Positions 12,210 through 23,079 are shown, numbered from the stretch's first letter. The stretch is DNA of 64,000 nt from Glandiceps talaboti (GCF_964340395.1 NC_135552.1:5625981-5689980), one strand, 5' to 3'. Translations and numbers: made by a program. Notes: generated by a model from the letters alone, not told the origin.

Positions 12210-12400
12210 TATCATTATTATTATCAAATATATATATAACGCTATGAGTATGAAACAAATTTGTAGCGGAGAATCGAATGTAACGAGTAACCAGGTAACC
12301 TGTTTTGTCACTCATTTATCAAGCGCTACACCCGTATCGAGCAATTTACACCAGAAGATCTGGAATCTACATATGGTTATATATATATATATATAATAAT
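12180..12400. repeat. (TA)n microsatellites and flanks
   Basis: (TA)n runs at 12178-12208 and 12380-12394 bracket about 170 bp of unrecognised sequence, followed by (AAT)n at 12394-12408, which is the poly-tail of the adjacent SINE. Confidence 0.8.
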
Positions 12401-12760
12401 AATAATGTTGGTTTCTTATATAGCGCTTTCCCACTCCGTGCTCAAAGCGCTTTACAATTATTACCCCTGGCTCGGATCAGAACAGCACAACGGCCCTTTA
12501 GTCTTCCTCAACTCCCCGGGGAGCATACAATCCATTGCAGCCATTTAAGCGCATAGGATTAAAGCCTTCACATTGCAACCTACATCCTACCAGGTCCCCA
12601 GTTATACAGCTGGGTTGACTGAGGCACAGTCGTGGTTCAAATCTTGCCCAAGGACTTTAGCCACTCAGAAACAAACAGCAGGCAGCGACGGGGCTCGAAC
12701 CTGCAACCTGTAGATTCCAAGCCGGTCACGCTAACCATTCACCCATCATGACTCTCTATA
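12396..12760 (-). mobile_element. tRNA-derived SINE, nearly full length
   Basis: On the minus strand the element starts with a tRNA-like head (about 12760-12690) that includes GGTTCGAGCC as RNA polymerase III B box and TGGTTAGCGTGACCGG as a degenerate A box. A central body follows, containing ACCTGGTAGGATGTAGG. The 3' end is AAAGCGCTATATAAGAAACC with an (ATT)n tail at 12394-12408. Partial relatives lie at 46915-47170 and 57680-57925. The layout fits the tRNA-SINE class with a conserved central domain that is widespread in invertebrates (MetaSINE-like). The superfamily name is inference. Confidence 0.8.
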
Positions 12761-12849
12761 TATATATATATAGGAAGTCAGTGGTAAGATTTGTCCGTAG
12801 TACAGTGCTCGATACGTCTGCTCGCAGAGCGGAGTATATGTTGAGGGTA

Positions 12850-12995
12850 GAAGAAAATCAAGTCGGGTTATTCGTCTCTACAAGCCTGTTTCGTGAGTAA
12901 ATCACTCGGCAGGAGATGCTGATGAGTGATTTACTCACTAAACAGGCTTGTAGAGACGAAAAACCCGACTTGATTTTCTTCTACCCTCTGATTTT
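12850..12995. repeat. Palindromic repeat around the family-2 ribozyme
   Basis: AGAAGAAAATCAAGTCGGGT (12850-12869) and its complement ACCCGACTTGATTTTCTTCT (12963-12982) close a long hairpin whose arms also pair through 'tctctacaagcctgttt'. The end of the right arm is tandemly repeated (about 12976-13006). It looks like two inverted copies of one ribozyme-bearing unit. Confidence 0.75.
12873..12918 (-). ncRNA. Hammerhead ribozyme-like motif, family 2 (core damaged)
   Basis: Read on the minus strand: stem I strand CATCTC; CTGCCGA in place of CTGATGA; stem II GTGATTTACTCAC; GAAA; a short stem III within CAGGCTTGTA; then GAGACG, which pairs with CATCTC at five of six positions. The predicted cut is after the A at 12879. 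The catalytic box has lost A6, so this copy is probably inactive. On the plus strand the inverted partner (from 12919) keeps CTGATGA and the same stem II but has TAAA for GAAA and lacks a matching stem I strand. The two arms are therefore complementary relics of one ribozyme family, in the CCP gene intron. Confidence 0.6.
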
Positions 12996-13050
12996 CTTCT
13001 ACCCTCAACACACATATATATATAGTTTATATACTATATAAATATATTGT

Positions 13051-13177
13051 TTTGGTGGTTCTGGAACTCTTTCTTGGTAGTAACTCGGAGTTTCACGCAT
13101 AGTGCGATCATCAGACAACTATTGCGCTCTGCCATTGCGGTATAGAGCACTGTCTTAGCATATTGATACTCACCGAG

Positions 13178-13180
<3 letters not shown>
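13051..13180 (-). repeat. Ribozyme-bearing repeat unit (single copy form)
   Basis: One uninterrupted unit running from 'gttttggtggttctggaact' through the hammerhead to 'gatactcaccgagtta', then a (TA)n run (13181-13244). The same two halves, each turned into a palindrome, occur at 59205-59461. Related sequence is found at 37430-37620. It is probably the terminal repeat of a Penelope-like element or a non-autonomous derivative. Confidence 0.65.
13076..13120 (-). ncRNA. Hammerhead ribozyme motif, family 1 (complete core), intronic
   Basis: On the minus strand: GTTGT, CTGATGA (13108-13114), stem II TCGCACTATGCGT (CGCA/TGCG with loop CTA), GAAA (13091-13094), a minimal stem III in CTCCGAG, then TT and ACTACC. 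Core residues C3 to A9, G12-A14, A15.1-U16.1 and H17=U are all present. Stem I pairs at positions 1, 2, 4 and 5 with a U-U mismatch at 3; the base of stem II is U-U. The predicted cut lies between 13082 and 13081. It is in the sense orientation inside the intron between the linker and CCP1 exons of the minus-strand gene. Penelope-like elements and retrozymes carry type I hammerheads with very short stem III of this kind. Confidence 0.7.
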
Positions 13181-13245
<65 letters not shown>

Positions 13246-13247
<2 letters not shown>

Positions 13248-13302
13248 GTTGTTGCATTCACTTCAGTTTGCTCGAGCGAATTTCCTTTATAGTGACCTTC
13301 CT
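13246..13302 (-). CDS. Linker exon between TM and CCP1, minus-strand gene
   Basis: A short phase 1-1 exon whose minus-strand translation EEGHYKGNSLEQTEVNATT aligns with AEKEGRDNENGNQTDVNATT on the plus strand (22193-22252). The donor is ACAG|GTATA. The plus copy uses acceptor TACAG|CTGAA; here the same site reads ACAAC, so the AG is lost. The nearest in-frame acceptor is GAAG|AGGAA six bases inside, which would drop two residues. NAT is a potential glycosylation site. The (TA)n tract starts directly behind the donor. The exon end is well supported; its start is less certain. Confidence 0.65.
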
Positions 13303-13309
13303 CTTCAGT

Positions 13310-16300
13310 TGTATGAAATATAGAAATATATTTTCAAATTATACATTTCAAGTAATGTACGGCATACTATATAGCTAAAACAAGGATTTGATACGTTCCT
13401 ATTAATATTATTCAATAAAATGTATTGATTGTCGCAAACTACGGCTTGTTTTACGGCACCGTCGTAGTTCGGGGAAGAAATAACAGTTGTGGTTTGCCAG
13501 AATGTACATGTTGTACAGTTCTTTCCCACACTGTCCTTAAAGTGTTTCACGATTGAAACCTTTTTACGGCAACCGTGGTATTGTAAAAGTGCTTCTTCTC
13601 CATGTGTCCAGAGTCGTTATATCGAGTATAAATGTATCACCGACCATCACTCACCCAAACCCAATATGAAGATGCAATTGAAGTCCAGCGTTGTTTACTT
13701 TAAAACGATGGACGGAGATATGTTAACGATATGTGGCAAGACAAGAGGGTACCTTAGGCTACTTAAAACGAAAGTTGCTCCATTGTCGGATTTTATTTCG
13801 TTATATTTAGACTCATGGATATACCCAAAAATGAAATGTACGTTACTGACCCGATGCCAAAGTAAGACAATTGTACTGAAATATTGAAGGAAACCTAAGC
13901 GGTTTGTTTAAACAAAGTCACGAATGTGCTAACTTGTTTATCATAGAAAGCGATTCCCACGTTGTTTCAAATATATGTTTTTATAGACAGAAATGTGGTT
14001 GTCCCAAGATTACAGCATCTGATGACATATAATTGTGTACCTGATATAAACAAAATATGACTAAATATTCTATACATATCCAAGAATTTGCGGTACATAT
14101 TGAGAATGTCATACATTGACAGTTTGCAATGCCAATGCGTTGCAAAGGCACGTGAGTGGCAGAGTAATTTTTGTAGGGAAATGTACTTTACTCCCTATGT
14201 GTTTGTTAACTATCAGAAAATAAGTAACAGACATAGATAGACATTTAGAGGTCTCAAGCTTACAGAAGCTGACAAATTAATAGTATAGTCAAGCACTTGC
14301 TGGTCAATTTGGAGTGGAATATCTATGTGAAAAAATGTACGTTACTGAAATCTACGTTACTGAGTTCACGATTTGGAGGAGAAAAAAACGTAAACAATTT
14401 TATTCTAGGTATATCACGAGTTTAATGTCGTCTTGCCATTTTCCAGCAAGCCGTTTCAGATAGTTATTTTACATCCTTTACATTGGTTTACATTGGACTC
14501 ATTTAAACAAAATCTATAACACTTAACTTGAAATCGCTTTGTATAAATGTTGTACAGAAACAAGGCTTTCAAAATCACTAAAAATTGCCTTGCTTCCATG
14601 AACTTTAATTTTCATAATTTCAAACCCTGAATTGCACCTTCCTATTGGATTTGGGTGGTTAGTTAGAAATAGCTACACTGTATTGAAAAGCCAGCATACA
14701 TATCCACGTATACAGGCTATGTGGCCAGGAAGCATGCCTACCTATTGCCAAGCATGTTGGTTGAAGTAACGTTAGGGGGTCATGGTATAGAAGTACGGTT
14801 TTGACATTTATATCGCCGATAACAGATTTGTTTTACATATTCTAAAAGAATATTCACTTCTTTTTGGTCCGCAAGTACAGGAACTTTCCTAAATGCCCAA
14901 GTTGAAGGAAATCGCACGATGTGTTCACACATTTGCAACGTAACTGATGAATGTATTCTCGATTAATAGCCCGAAGTTCGTTACGTGAGATCGCGATTTT
15001 CTTTTGACTTTCTTCTACAAATCCCGCTTTAAGTAACTTAAAAATAGAATTAGATAAAATATTAAAGCTAGACTAAGAGGTTTAATTTAGTTTGTAATTT
15101 GTCTTTCTATTCTCGTTATGCTCAAATACAGCTGACGAATCTGTGACTCAAATTTTACGACCGGTGATCGTACAGCTAGCTAGCTAGTAGTCTCGCTGCC
15201 AGACTCGTGACTATCGTCCCTAATCTGTTTATGTATACCGAGCGGCGCAGCCGCGAGAAGAGAGGGACCAGTCCCGAGCTAGCTAGCTACAGCTGGATGA
15301 TACCTCGTGTGGAATGGTTTTGCGTAGTCTTGTTATTCTCAAAAAATTGACATTCATATAGTACCTATTTGTTTCGTGACTTTTACTAATCATGGCTTGC
15401 AAAGTTTTGTTGGAAATGCTATCCAAATGTAAACACAGTTTTGCCCGCAATGCCACGCGTTTGCCTGGCAGTACTGGTGATCCCTTTTAATCTCCCTTTC
15501 GTTATCCCCATTGACACCTTGTATTCAACTAAATAACTTCGCCCGCAACAGACTAGAGTAGTGAAAATCTCAAGAATATTCCTCGGGCGGGCAAGGGTTA
15601 GTCTATCAGCTAGCCCTCGGATGTTCTTCCGATAAAATACGACACACAGCCGAACAACGCTATCGAGGATGTTCGGGCAGGCCCTCACATGCGAACTTCG
15701 TTCGCTTATAGTAACTTATAGCATCGAAAGAAAGCCCGAACGTCTAGCAGCAAGACTAGGCAAGGGTTTGCAAGGGTGGTTTTAGACATCCGGGGGCAAC
15801 ACTGGTGATTACCTTCGTCTTGAATAAGATCACCTCCCTTATGGTCATATTACATTGTATTTGAATTAAACTCTCTACCTCGGAAGGTCATTACTGTTGC
15901 CGGGGGACAGGCTTTTTCTGATGATTCCTGTAAACCTACCTCTGTTACCAGACAAGGTGACTATACATACTATCTGCATTGTCGGGAACATATATCGGCA
16001 TCCCAAAGTCACCAGGGTAGTTAACACGGGAATCCCCATATTCCTTAAACAAGTAAGTAATTGCGTTAGTTGTCCTTTGACAAGCAATGGGTGCAGTGCA
16101 AATGCCATTTGTGTATCAAAATACAGCTGATAGCATGTTGTTCAAATATTAAGTCAAAGATTGATGTAAACTTAGCAGTGCTACTTGTATAATATGGGAA
16201 GGTAGTCCAGTTGGATTATCATCCACATCTGCGGCCCAAAATGAACCACTGTTTTCAATGCCTACGCTACACGCACGACCGGTCGTACGACCAGATTTCG

Positions 16301-17000
16301 GTCGGGGATGTTAGTTATCATATATGCATAGGTATAGTAATAAATACCCGGATGTTCGTTTGACCTCGGACACTAAATTTATTCTAGATCGTCTGTCGAT
16401 CCTATATACAGGGGAGACAGAAGAACTCGAACAACTGAGCAAATATTGGCAGAATCCTCCTTGATTCCTTTCTCGAATGACAACCCGCGTACCCGCTGAG
16501 CACCACCGACTGCGAGCTGTGGGCCGCCATTTTGAATAAGAAATCTCGCGTAAAGGATTGTAGGGGCAAAATTAATTCGACACATACACAAAATTAATTC
16601 AGCACATACACAAAATTAATTCGTGACATACACAAAATTAATTCAGCACATACACAAAATTAATTCGTGACATACACAAAATTAATTTGGGACATACAAA
16701 AAATTAATTCACATACATACAATTAATTCGGGACATAAATAAAAATATTTCGGCACATACATAAAAATAATTCGGCACATACATAAAATTAATTCGGGGC
16801 ATACATAAATTAATTCTAGACTACATGAATTTAATTCCAGGAATGCATAAAATTAATTCAAGACTACATAAAATTAAGACCGGTACATAAAATTAATCAA
16901 GTAATTCAAGGAATACATAATATTAATTACAGCAGTAGTTTATTATTACTACAGAATTGTGACCAGAACGGGCCCCCATAGAGATACACTTAGTGACATT
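13310..17000. other. First large intron of the minus-strand gene
   Basis: The segment 13320-13550 is homologous to plus-strand intron sequence near 22040-22190, so the short open frames on either strand there are intron relics. From 13.9 to 16.5 kb I see AT-rich sequence, a short inverted repeat built on GCTAGCTAGC (about 15171-15294), and moderately GC-rich unrecognised repeats around 15.4-16.1 kb containing GCGAACTTCGTTCGCTTAT. No exon could be supported. Confidence 0.5.
16567..16925. repeat. About 20-bp minisatellite (CACATACACAAAATTAATTC)n
   Basis: About 17 imperfect units of a 19-21-bp motif run in tandem. They are well conserved at the left (16580-16700) and increasingly diverged to the right. 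Confidence 0.9.
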
Positions 17001-17340
17001 ACATGATTACATGTCATTATAGTAAACCGGAATACTGTCTACAGTGTTAACAGTTCCTGGACATTTATTCATTACATGTACCTTGCGGTTCTTCAATTGT
17101 GAATTCTTGTATTTCCCGTATTGCATCTGATTTCATTATATGGGCATCTCACTTTGGGTTGGTTAGCGACCGATTTGCAGTATTTATAGCAGGCACTACA
17201 AATGTGTTTGTATTTACAGTTGTTATCATTTCATCTTTCTTCCTGCCTGGACCAACAGAACTTGGTATCGTCTGTCATACAATCCTGCCTACTTGGATCT
17301 GACAATCTAGTGATGATCAAACATAATTTTGTAATTTTAC

Positions 17341-17503
17341 CTGAAGCGAAGTGTGTAGCCAAAACCACTGTTGTGGCCAACGCAGCTATCCCTGCTGCTA
17401 GGAGAAGAAATCCAATTCCTCTCTTCTTCCTTTTTGTAAGCTTTGAAACTTCCGTCTGCTCGCTATCCTCCATGCCGAGTTTATCAGTAACGGGAGTGGA
17501 CAT
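17341..17503 (-). CDS. Start/transmembrane exon of CCP-lectin type II membrane protein, minus-strand gene
   Basis: ATG at 17501-17503 opens a frame ending at donor CTTCAG|GTAAAA (exon end 17341, phase 1). The 54 residues comprise an acidic and polar N-terminus (MSTPVTDKLGMEDSEQTE), a basic stop-transfer-like KLTKRKKRG, and a hydrophobic helix of about 20 residues (30-49, FLLLAAGIAALATTVVLA). This is the topology of a type II single-pass protein: cytoplasmic N-terminus, extracellular CCP and lectin modules. Start choice is supported by a TATA box about 70 bp upstream and by conservation with the plus copy. With exons 13246-13302, 11873-12040, 10082-10249, 7916-8083 and 3812-4050 it forms one gene. 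A role as an innate recognition or adhesion receptor is inferred from domain content only. Confidence 0.85.
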
Positions 17504-17571
17504 ATTTTTTCCAACTCTGCAACAACTGCTTCTCAGTGTAGAGACTGCAGCAAAATAACTTGGTTGTCGAC

Positions 17572-17579
17572 CTTTTATA
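17572..17579 (-). promoter_or_regulatory. TATA box of the minus-strand gene
   Basis: TATAAAAG on the minus strand, within GAAAATATAAAAG, 69 bp upstream of the ATG. The same 13-mer precedes the plus copy (21505-21517). A second conserved block, TTTGTCCCTAAAGC, lies only 4 bp further upstream here (17589-17602). Confidence 0.7.
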
Positions 17580-17694
17580 TTTTCTGTAGCTTTAGGGACA
17601 AATGCAAGTTGATAACCAGGGTTGGAAATTCTTTGTGTGTATCGAATAGATTAAAAAGATTGGGGAATCTTGCCATCAGCAATTTCCAAACAAG

Positions 17695-18378
<684 letters not shown>

Positions 18379-19053
18379 AATCGATCTCATTTGAAATAGT
18401 AAGGTGTTTTAAATACCTAAGAGCTGATACATAATACATCAATACATAAGAGCTTAAACTGAGCATTTATATGTAATGACCAATACAAGCTTTGTGATTA
18501 GTTTGCCAACTCAATTGCGGAATATTTATCAGTACTTTTGAATTTTCCAATTTGGAAGAACCTATGAATAATTTCTGTACCTGATACACTAAAGGTTGAA
18601 ACACATACCTTGCTAGCAGCTTTGTAGATTGAAAGGCGTTAGCCATGCATTTTTTATCAAATGGATTAACGAAATACAATATACACCATCATAGTGTTTG
18701 TCAGTTAAAAAAGACCGTGTTCTCAAAATTAAGCCTCCCCCGGTAAAGGTAGAATACGTCCAGGGGAACCTGTATACCACAATGGAAAGGAGGGTTATAA
18801 AATCAAAATGGTAAAACTTCTTAATTCCGATCGTGTATATCTTTATACTTTCACTATATTTAATAAAATCTATGCGAATGTATTATACATTGTACTTTAT
18901 TTGGTTTCAATAATGGGCAGTGCAATGTAAAGATTGGAAATGTTTTGTTTCCCATATTTTAAGCAGCTGAAATAGATCAAAACAATATGGGAAATGATAA
19001 TTTGGCAAGCCAAACTAATGTCAATGCAACAATATTTGTATACAAATGTAACA

Positions 19054-19055
<2 letters not shown>

Positions 19056-19104
<49 letters not shown>
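19056..19104. repeat. (CA)n microsatellite
   Basis: About 24 CA dinucleotides in a run, followed by a short (CTGT)/(CT) stretch to 19154. Confidence 0.95.
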
Positions 19105-19106
<2 letters not shown>

Positions 19107-19860
19107 GTGTTTGTACGTGTGTGAGTATGTCTGTCTGTCTCTCCCTCTCTCTCCTCCCCAACATTAAATAATAGAATTCTTTACTTTGCAGGGAAAACTC
19201 TCGTACTGAACTCTAAGCTATACTTGGATATATTTAGCCAACGTGGCATTTCCCTTCAACTCTGATGGAAAAGGGATACATCACCACCATGATGGCTGCT
19301 GTAGGAATATGTTCCTGAGGTTTTAGTTTGGTTTGAAGCGCCACAAATCAAGAGCAAAACATTACCCCTTCCCTTGTTCAGACGATCAGAATTTACAAGC
19401 CCCTCCCCTTGCAACTCCAGATGCCTCCATGGCCCCATTTTCTCCCCCTCTCCTCCTTTATTCTCAAAATGAGATTTGAGTCGTCGATAGCGGCCAACAA
19501 TTTTGGAGGCATTTTGTCATATACAATCTGAAATAAATATTTTCTTTTGAATGGATAGTAGCTAAAGATATTGAAGTAAGAGTGACTCATCATGAGGCCA
19601 AGTTCGATAGCTATAAATTGTATAGTGTGATACTAGCTATTGATTATTGGTTTTATGTTGGCAAAATATATTTAGAACACGACTAAAAATATATAGCAAA
19701 CACAAATTGTTAAGTGCACTGATAAATATTCGCTTTTGAGTTTGCAAACTAATCACAATGCTTGCATTGATCATATATATACATTACAGTGATCAGCTCA
19801 GGCTCTGGAACTATGGGAGGGCTTGTCAATGGTCATCACTATATGTATGTATAGATTCTA

Positions 19861-21233
19861 GGACAACTGCCCCCCGGACAATTGCCCCCGGACAATTGCC
19901 CCCGAAGGACAACTGCCCCCCGGACAACTGCCCCCGGACTACTGCCCCCGAACGAAAAAAAACTAGTATTACAGATGTACGGGTTTGTCATTCATTAAAA
20001 AGTCACCGTCGGCAACTTACCGCAGTAATTTGCGTACATTATACTCACTACATTCATATGTTTTACTCTATTTTTATCTGTGATAACTGTTACGTCATTC
20101 ATAAATGTCGGCATGATGATTTAACTTACCGCCGTAATTCACATAATTTTCTGGAACATTCTTCTCCTCTTTTCAACCAGTTAACAATTCTCGACGTGTT
20201 TAAGTTACACAAGTATTTAGTAGGTGTTTTTGTTTACGACTTAATACACAATAATTTACCACACTCTATAACCCATTATTGCACGCTGTTGAATTATGAA
20301 TACAATACACGACAGAAGGCGCAGGGCAATTTATGTATTCCGCCAGTGAAGACATCAGTTGGACAACAATCAATATCATATACAGGTGTTGTGAGTCGTA
20401 GAGTTGAACGGTATAAGTATGGATAGTTCTAACGTTGCACTCTAGCACTCACACTCTCATACTCTCGTACGGGATCGTTCAGGTCCAAGTCGGGAATTAG
20501 TCACGACTGAGAAGAGATTTCGGCTTGCCAGAATCACCTACCCGAGTGCTCGTGTGCTTCTGGATGTTTAATTCTCACTTTAAGAATACTTCCAATACAA
20601 TGGAATTTACACAACCACTAAATATAGAAAATCACACCATAATATCACGCCATCATAAAAGTTATTATATACTTTTCTCTAACCAATCATGTGAATTTCA
20701 GTTACATCATGTTTGCCCAGATTCGTCATCGCCAGTCATGATAAACCGAGCCGAGTCACCATTTACTGTCACCAAAGTCTTACGCGAATTCTGATATACA
20801 TGTACATTCTGAGTCTCAATATTTTTTCTACTTTTGACTTGTTTTCTATCTTGTTACCTGTATATTTTGTATTGAACTGATAATAAATAAATCTTCTCCA
20901 GTAAAAAAATGACTTCGTGTTTGTGTTTAGTGAGTATAATGTACGCAAATTGCGGCGGTAAGTTGCCGACGGTGACTTTTTAATGAATGACAAACCCGTA
21001 CATCTGTAATACTAGTTTTTTTTTCGTTCGGGGGCAGTAGTCCGGGGGGCAGTTCTCCTTCGGGGGCAGTTGCCCGGGGGGCAGTTGTCCTTTGGGGGCA
21101 ATTGTCCGGGGGGCAGTTGTCCTTCGGGGGCAATTGTCCTTCGGGGGCAATTGTCCGGGGGCAATTGTCCGGGTGGCAGTTGTCCTTCGGGGGCAATTGT
21201 CCGGGGGCAATTGTCCGGGTGGCAGTTGTCCTG
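19861..21233. mobile_element. Second foldback-like element with GC-rich tandem-repeat termini
   Basis: The left arm 19861-20050 and the right arm 20928 to about 21233 are inverted copies. Unique inner parts match base for base (20043-20050 ACTCACTA with 20928-20935 TAGTGAGT), and the outer parts are tandem units of GGACAACTGCCCCC and GGACAATTGCCCCCG. The right arm has more units than the left. The interior (20051-20927) contains the 3' end of a non-LTR retrotransposon. It lies between the promoters of the two divergent CCP-lectin copies. Target duplications were not found. Confidence 0.75.
20090..20895 (+). pseudogene. Non-LTR retrotransposon 3' end (RT C-terminal segment)
   Basis: An open stretch (about 20130-20426) reads NFLEHSSPLFNQLTILDVF, then KLHKYLVGVFVYDLIHNN, YNTRQKAQGNLCIPPVKT and VGQQSISYTGVV. 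This is the usual C-terminal tail of jockey/CR1/L2-type ORF2 proteins (SPLF-x-x-L-x-I-L, YNTR, GxxSIxxxG). It breaks off at a stop at 20424-20426. A repetitive AATAAATAAAT 3' tail is at 20880-20893. The upstream RT catalytic domain is absent. The piece sits inside the arms of the foldback-like element, so it was inserted in it or captured by it. Confidence 0.7.
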
Positions 21234-21393
21234 TTACCGTATGTATAACACCGTATGATTATTTCTCATGAGAACAGTTTTATTTTACAATGGCTTGCAT
21301 CACAAATAAAGCACCCTCTTCATCTATTCGACAGTACACGCACAAAAAATACCCACCCTCGGTTATCAACAATAATTGCAAGTAGGGCTTTCG

Positions 21394-21407
21394 TTTGTCC
21401 CTAAAGC
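21394..21407 (+). promoter_or_regulatory. Conserved upstream promoter block, plus copy
   Basis: TTTGTCCCTAAAGC is shared with the minus copy (17589-17602). GGTTATCAAC just upstream is also shared. Here 97 bases separate the block from GAAAATATAAAAG; in the minus copy only 4 do. Confidence 0.6.
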
Positions 21408-21509
21408 GGCTTCATATTCTGAAAGCCTTACTATCTGACTGTTGGCCTTTTAGAGGGGCAACATAAACCGTGACTGGCGGACTTCGTATACACATGACAA
21501 GTTTGAAAA

Positions 21510-21517
21510 TATAAAAG
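21510..21517 (+). promoter_or_regulatory. TATA box of the plus-strand copy
   Basis: TATAAAAG within GAAAATATAAAAG, identical to the minus-strand promoter. It is followed by ACAACC in both copies (AAACAACC here, CGACAACC there). Confidence 0.65.
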
Positions 21518-21615
21518 ATAAACAACCAATCATAGAAGCTTACAGTCATACAGCTAAACTTTGGAATAACGTCAGTCACCACACTACGAAGCAGTTACTG
21601 TTGCAGTCGAATACT

Positions 21616-21778
21616 ACGTCCACTCCCGTTAACGATAGGCTTGACTTGGAGAATAGTGAGCTGACGGAAGATTCAAAGCTTAGAAAAAGTAAGAAGAGGG
21701 GCATTGCATTTCTTCTCCTAGCAGCAGGGATAGCTGCGTTGGCCGCAATTGTGGTTTTAACTGTACACTTCGCTTCAG
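21616..21778 (+). pseudogene. TM exon of the plus copy, ATG replaced by ACG
   Basis: ACG TCC ACT CCC GTT aligns with ATG TCC ACT CCC GTT of the minus gene. The rest is intact: basic KLRKSKKRG, a hydrophobic helix (FLLLAAGIAALAAIVVLT) and donor CTTCAG|GTAGA in phase 1. The frame is open back to about 21490 without an in-frame ATG. There is no methionine further along the exon. Confidence 0.75.
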
Positions 21779-22192
21779 GTAGAGTTAAGCATTTCTGATC
21801 ATCGCTAGATTACCAAGCTTTTATGACCAATTTTAATGTGATATATTCCAATTAGTACCGTGTCGTAAGTCCAATGATTCAGATACCGATGTGGGGTTAC
21901 ATCGATCCTGGTTCAGAGCAGTGACCATATACATATTTGTTTGTAATTCCTTTTTAAATCAATGACAAAATGATGAGAACTTTTTTGTCTTTTTTGCCTA
22001 TCATGTACGTCTGTAAATAGTGATGCCGGTACACATTTAATTAGTTCTGTGTCACAACTAAAACGGCAATGTTCTATTAATTATAATAGTACTAATAAGG
22101 ATGTATCAAATCCCTATCTTATCAGTAGTGTATATTGTCCTTTATTTGAAACGAACATTTTGAAAATATATTTTTATTCGATTTGTGTACAG

Positions 22193-22252
22193 CTGAAAAA
22201 GAAGGTCGCGATAATGAAAATGGAAATCAAACTGATGTCAACGCTACTACAG
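22193..22252 (+). pseudogene. Linker exon of the plus copy
   Basis: A 60-bp phase 1-1 exon (TACAG|CTGAA to ACAG|GTATA) translating to AEKEGRDNENGNQTDVNATT, hydrophilic with NQT and NAT glycosylation motifs. Good splice sites on both sides. It is labelled pseudogene only because its parent copy is damaged elsewhere. Confidence 0.7.
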
Positions 22253-22911
22253 GTATATATAATACTATAGAAATATCACAGATAAAGAGTATTCATATAA
22301 TATGTTTCTTGTTGTGTAAAATCTCCACTGTTCATCTTTTTTAAACAGATACACCTTTATCACCTGGTTATAAATTATTTTTTTGATTTTTTTTTCACAC
22401 TCAGCGTAATAAAGTAAAATTATTAAATATGTACCAGAGGTTACTTGCACTAGTGCGCGCGCATACTAGTGGTATTTTCACTGCAGTGTAATACCGAAAA
22501 CATTATTTCCATACCTGCGTGAAAATGATATGCAAATGAGGACGCGATCATTCGCTACACACGAAAAAACGATCGCGCTGTATGATTTTAATGAAAATTT
22601 GCCGTGTTAGATAAACATATGTAATGATAACAGAACCCCACGCGAGTTTCAATGTTTGTACTCAGGGGCATTTGCACTCGTGCTTGTAGTGTTTTCTGCT
22701 TCACTTCTGCTTCTTCACAAGGCTTGATACACTTTCTAAGTCTAGAAACATATCAATATCTCTAATCTTTCGTCACATTAGGGGACTGAATACTGAGTAC
22801 TCATGATGTTTTTATATACTTAGCAGTAGCAATTTGCTGTTTAGACAAAAAAAAATTTTTTTCAACTCTTCTCAGTTTTAGGAACACTCACAGTTACCAC
22901 TCCTACATCAG

Positions 22912-23079
22912 TTTCTTGTGATGAACTTGAATCTCCATCTAATGGTTGGAAAAATGGATCCTTGCAACATGGAGGTTTACTAAAGTTTGGATGTTATGAG
23001 GGCTACCAGCTTATTGGGGAAGAGACGTTGTATTGCTATAATGGACAATGGAATGATATCGAACCTTACTGTGAGATAG
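22912..23079 (+). pseudogene. CCP1 exon of the plus copy (itself intact)
   Basis: A 168-bp phase 1-1 exon, CATCAG|TTTCTT to GATAG|GTAAG. It reads VSCDELESPSNGWKNGSLQ to GQWNDIEPYCEI, with CYEGYQLIGEETLYC, and is nearly identical to minus exon 11873-12040. An upstream acceptor CTCAG (22871-22875) would add an in-frame LGTLTVTTPTS stretch. Confidence 0.85.

Noticed and set aside
12690-12760. A tRNA gene
   Set aside because: The B box is good, but the A box and the stems are degenerate and the sequence continues into a SINE body and tail.
13489-13887. 132-residue open frame on the plus strand
   Set aside because: Its start overlaps intron sequence homologous to the other gene copy, and it has no domain-like features or splice context.
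19861-21258. Proline-rich open frames (DNCPRTTAP, GQLPPKDN)
   Set aside because: Translation of the GGACAACTGCCCCC tandem units in the arms of the second foldback-like element.
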